From: an uncultured Desulfuromonas sp.
Lineage (GTDB): Bacteria; Desulfobacterota; Desulfuromonadia; Desulfuromonadales; Desulfuromonadaceae
Assembly (NCBI RefSeq): GCF_963678835.1
Contig: NZ_OY787469.1
Coordinates: 186,001-250,000 of the forward strand
Length of the DNA stretch: 64,000 nt
Reading direction: 5' to 3'
Part shown: positions 61,245 through 64,000 of the stretch, piece after piece
Layout: each line of letters begins with the position of its first letter
Numbering within the stretch: the stretch's first letter is position 1
The notes under the pieces: model-generated
Database searches by the model: none
What the model was told of the DNA's origin: nothing
Seen by the model: only the letters and a program-made list of their open reading frames with translations
Position numbers and translations under genes: made by a program

Positions 61245-63329
61245 CTACGTCGCATTGGCGCGAATCTGCTGCTCTTGCTGACGTGCCCGAGGTTTCTGAA
61301 GGGCATAGATCAAGGCCAACAGCCCTACTCCAAGCATGTAACACAGATAGTGATTGTCAATATGCAGCAGGTGACCGAAAAAGTCGGGGCGGAACATGAT
61401 GGCACACACCACAAACAGCAAGCCGGTCTCATAAAGGCGGTTGGATGCGATGAACCACCCCTGGGTGGCGGCGGCAAAGGCGCAGGTGCCGACACAGGTC
61501 ATAAAGAAGATGTACAGGGCCAGCGGCCAGCTATTGATGCCCACCAGCAAGATGTCGGTATTGAAAATAAACATGAACGGCAGCGCTGCCGTGCGAATGT
61601 CATAAAGAAAACCCTGCACTCCGGTGGGAATCGGCTCACTGCGGGCAATGGCGCTGGCCGCATAGGCCGCAAGTCCAACAGGTGGCGTATCATCGGCAAG
61701 AATGCCGAAGTAAAAGCAGAACAGGTGTGCGGCAATCAGCGGCACGGCAAATCCGTTCCAATCTGCCAGAGTCACCAGAGCCGGAGCCGTCAGGCTGGCC
61801 ATGACAATATAGTTGGCCGTAGTCGGCAGGCCCATACCGAGAATCAGGCTGGCAAAGGCGACGATGCCGAGCATCAGGTACAGATTGCCCATGCTCAAAG
61901 TGTCGATAATGTCGGTAACCAGCCCGCCGAGACCCATGGTCACAACACCGACGACAATCCCGGCGGCGGCGGTGGCCACGGCCACGCTGACCATGTTGCG
62001 CGCACCGGCGACCAGACCGTCAATAATGTCCACAAAGCCCTGATACAGGGCACGACCACGGGACTCGCCGTTTCTGACCGCGTGGAACAGATGCTGAAAC
62101 TGCATGATCACCAGCAGCACCATCGTGGCACGGAAAGCCGCCATATCCGGCGAATGGCGCGGCACGATCAGCTCGTAAAGCAGGTAAAGAATCGGCACCA
62201 GATAGTGAAAGCCCTCGCTCAGGATGGTGAAAAAAACCGGCAGTTCCGCTTTGGTCAGGCCGCGCATGCCGAGTTTACTCGCCTCGATATGGGTGAGGAA
62301 AAACAGCGCAATATACGAGGCAAAGGCCGGAATCGCCGCCGCCTTGCACACCTCCAGATACGGCAGATTGACGTACTCGGCAATGATAAACGCTGCCGCG
62401 CCCATCACCGGCGGCATCAGTTGACCGTTGGTGGACACCGCTACCTCGATAGCCGCCGCTTTCTTAGCCGGATAACCGACCTTCTTCATCAGTGGAATGG
62501 TAAAGGTGCCGGTGGTAACGACATTGGCGATGGAGGAGCCGGAAATCAGCCCGGTTAAACCGGAAGAGAGCACCGCAGCCTTGGCCGGGCCACCTTTGTA
62601 GCGCCCCAGCAGACTCATGGCCAGATCGATAAAAAAACGTCCGGCACCGGCCTTTTCAAGTAGAGCGCCAAACAACACATAGAGAAAGACGATCTTGGCC
62701 GATACGTAGATGGGCACGCCGTAGATGCCCTCAGTAGTCAGGGCGATCTGGCCGAGATAGCGGTTAACGCTGACCCCTTTGAACGCGAGAAAATCGGGCA
62801 TGTAAGGGCCGAAAAAAGCGTACAGGGTAAACAGCATGCCGATCACGGCCAGGGCCGGACCGACCACTCGCCGCGTGGCTTCCCACAGTACGATCACCAG
62901 CAGGCTACCCACCACAATGTCGCGGCTGCTGGCCATGCCGACCCGCGCCGCCAGCCCCTCGTAATCGAGCACAATATACAGGGCCAGCAGCGTTGCCGTC
63001 AGCGCAATCACCAGATCCATCAGCGGAATCCGGTCCATTGCCGACAACCAGCGCAAGCCGGGAACATTGATTTTGCGTTTAAAGGTCGGGGCGGAGATAA
63101 AAATCAGGAACAACGCAAACGCCAGATGAATAGCTCGTACATAGGTGGAATCGAGCAACAGCCAGCTCGACAGCGAGAGTTGAAACAACGACCAGCTCAG
63201 CGCCACCACCGGTACAATAAACCGCTGCCATCCTGAGACGTGGCGCAGGCCCAGCTCCTCTTCCTGAACAAGGCGGCGCGCCTGTTCCACCCCCTCGTCA
63301 ATGGGTTGCCGGTTGTGTTGATCGTCCAT
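61245..63329 (-). CDS. Fused TRAP transporter permease (DctQM, TAXI type)
   Basis: 694 residues from the ATG at 63329; a GTG at 63353, eight codons earlier, is also possible. A DctQ-like four-helix part (about 35-180) is joined to a DctM-like part with motifs SGLTGLISGSSIANVVTTGT, GQLMPPVMGAAAFIIAEY and LGMGLPTTANYIVMASLT. It belongs to the fused TRAP 4TM/12TM family that pairs with TAXI binding proteins. The substrate is probably a dicarboxylate or amino acid such as glutamate. Confidence 0.94.
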   Translation of the reverse strand: MDDQHNRQPIDEGVEQARRLVQEEELGLRHVSGWQRFIVPVVALSWSLFQLSLSSWLLLDSTYVRAIHLAFALFLIFISAPTFKRKINVPGLRWLSAMDRIPLMDLVIALTATLLALYIVLDYEGLAARVGMASSRDIVVGSLLVIVLWEATRRVVGPALAVIGMLFTLYAFFGPYMPDFLAFKGVSVNRYLGQIALTTEGIYGVPIYVSAKIVFLYVLFGALLEKAGAGRFFIDLAMSLLGRYKGGPAKAAVLSSGLTGLISGSSIANVVTTGTFTIPLMKKVGYPAKKAAAIEVAVSTNGQLMPPVMGAAAFIIAEYVNLPYLEVCKAAAIPAFASYIALFFLTHIEASKLGMRGLTKAELPVFFTILSEGFHYLVPILYLLYELIVPRHSPDMAAFRATMVLLVIMQFQHLFHAVRNGESRGRALYQGFVDIIDGLVAGARNMVSVAVATAAAGIVVGVVTMGLGGLVTDIIDTLSMGNLYLMLGIVAFASLILGMGLPTTANYIVMASLTAPALVTLADWNGFAVPLIAAHLFCFYFGILADDTPPVGLAAYAASAIARSEPIPTGVQGFLYDIRTAALPFMFIFNTDILLVGINSWPLALYIFFMTCVGTCAFAAATQGWFIASNRLYETGLLFVVCAIMFRPDFFGHLLHIDNHYLCYMLGVGLLALIYALQKPRARQQEQQIRANAT

Positions 63330-63363
63330 CTCACCTGCCCCGGAGTTGTTCACTTCAATCGAC

Positions 63364-64000
63364 CTACTTCAGTCCCACTTCTTTGTAATACTTCATCGCG
63401 CCCGAATGGATCGGCGCGGACAGGCCATCGAGCATCTGATGTTTGGTCAGCGAGGCATAGGCCGGATGCAGTTTTTTGAACTCCTCGAAATTGTCAAACA
63501 CCTCTTTGGTGATAGCATAAACGATCTCATCCGACACATCGGCACTGGTGCACAACGTCGCTTTCACACCATAGGTGTTCACATCGGCATCATTGACCAC
63601 ACCGGGGTAAAGGTCCACCGGAATTGCTGCCGCCGCATAAAAGGGGAATTGCTGCACCAGCTTGCTGCTGATCTCTTCGGGCACGGCAACAAAATTCACT
63701 TTGCGCGCACCGGCCACAGCCTCTTTCACCGAACCGTTGGGATGACCGACGGTGTAAAAGTAGGCATCAATGCGGCCATCCTGCAGCATGCTCGCAGATT
63801 CCGCCGCTTTCAGCCCCTCAACCTGTAAATCCTTGCCCGGCTCCATGCCTACGGCGTTCAGCAGATCCATGGCATTGCCGCGCTGTCCGGTGCCCGGAGC
63901 ACCGATATTCACCACATGTCCCTTGAGGTCGGCGACTGTGCGAATATTCTTATCTGCCCCGGCAACAATGGTCACCAGTTCGGGATGAATCGAAAACACC
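63364..64000 (-). CDS. TAXI-family TRAP solute-binding protein, N-terminus beyond the window
   Basis: The C-terminal 211 or so residues are visible; the gene continues past base 64000. Family motifs include KNIRTVADLKGHVVNIGAPG, GTGQRGNAMDLL and DGRIDAYFYTVGHPNG, with the end HSGAMKYYKEVGLK. It delivers the substrate to the fused permease, whose ATG lies 34 bases after this stop. Confidence 0.93.
   Translation of the reverse strand, partial: VFSIHPELVTIVAGADKNIRTVADLKGHVVNIGAPGTGQRGNAMDLLNAVGMEPGKDLQVEGLKAAESASMLQDGRIDAYFYTVGHPNGSVKEAVAGARKVNFVAVPEEISSKLVQQFPFYAAAAIPVDLYPGVVNDADVNTYGVKATLCTSADVSDEIVYAITKEVFDNFEEFKKLHPAYASLTKHQMLDGLSAPIHSGAMKYYKEVGLK

Noticed and set aside
61275..62558. Plus-strand open frame of 427 codons opposite the fused TRAP permease
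   Set aside because: Antisense to a clear membrane protein gene, with a polar, Gln/His-rich composition typical of shadow frames.

Overview
The window reads as a chromosomal segment of an anaerobic, respiring delta-proteobacterium. It most resembles the Desulfuromonadales (Desulfuromonas/Geobacter relatives). The grounds are a Bacillus/Geobacter-type succinate dehydrogenase-fumarate reductase, a tetraheme cytochrome beside flavocytochrome-type flavoproteins, several TRAP carboxylate transporters with universal stress proteins, CmoAB, DksA, GluQ and a moderate GC content. This placement is inferred from gene content, not from a marker-gene tree. I found no rRNA or tRNA gene, no CRISPR array and no prophage.

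Left part (1-20 kb). A chemoreceptor running off the left edge is preceded by a degenerate receiver-like protein. Next come the cmoA-cmoB-nudix-NtrC-type regulator operon, dksA, an Rrf2 regulator, gluQ and a GGDEF remnant. The frdCAB operon, a tightly overlapping tatD-tcdA-tauE operon and a TSCPD protein follow. An RND (MMPL-type)/LolA-like/outer-membrane beta-barrel export operon closes this part.

Middle (20-41 kb). cheV is divergent from a TRAP locus: two similar DctP binding proteins, each followed by a terminator, then DctQ, DctM, a universal stress protein and a 28-residue membrane peptide. Then comes a complete-looking Lap-type surface adhesin system. It has a 1766-residue repeat adhesin with a type I secretion signal, an outer-membrane channel gene split by an IS630-family element, a LapB-like ABC exporter, a LapC-like adaptor, a LapG-like periplasmic protease, and a membrane PAS/HD-GYP protein where LapD would be expected. 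The HD-GYP domain lacks the HD pair, which suggests a c-di-GMP receptor rather than an esterase.

Right part (41-64 kb). This holds cardiolipin synthase, a zinc-ribbon protein, CoA-disulfide reductase fused to rhodanese, an unknown protein, an LpxR-like protein and pdxA-uvrA. A redox island follows: a PAS/LuxR regulator, a cytoplasmic flavoprotein, its Tat-exported paralogue, a tetraheme cytochrome and a private tatABC set. Then come lrgAB, a scar region with three dispersed repeats, a DMT transporter, and a second TRAP system (TAXI type, fused DctQM) with its own universal stress protein, cut by the right edge.

The most interesting items are the Lap-like system with an HD-GYP partner and a broken channel gene, the split flavocytochrome island with dedicated Tat genes, and the dispersed MITE-like and REP-like repeats that occur in inverted pairs.
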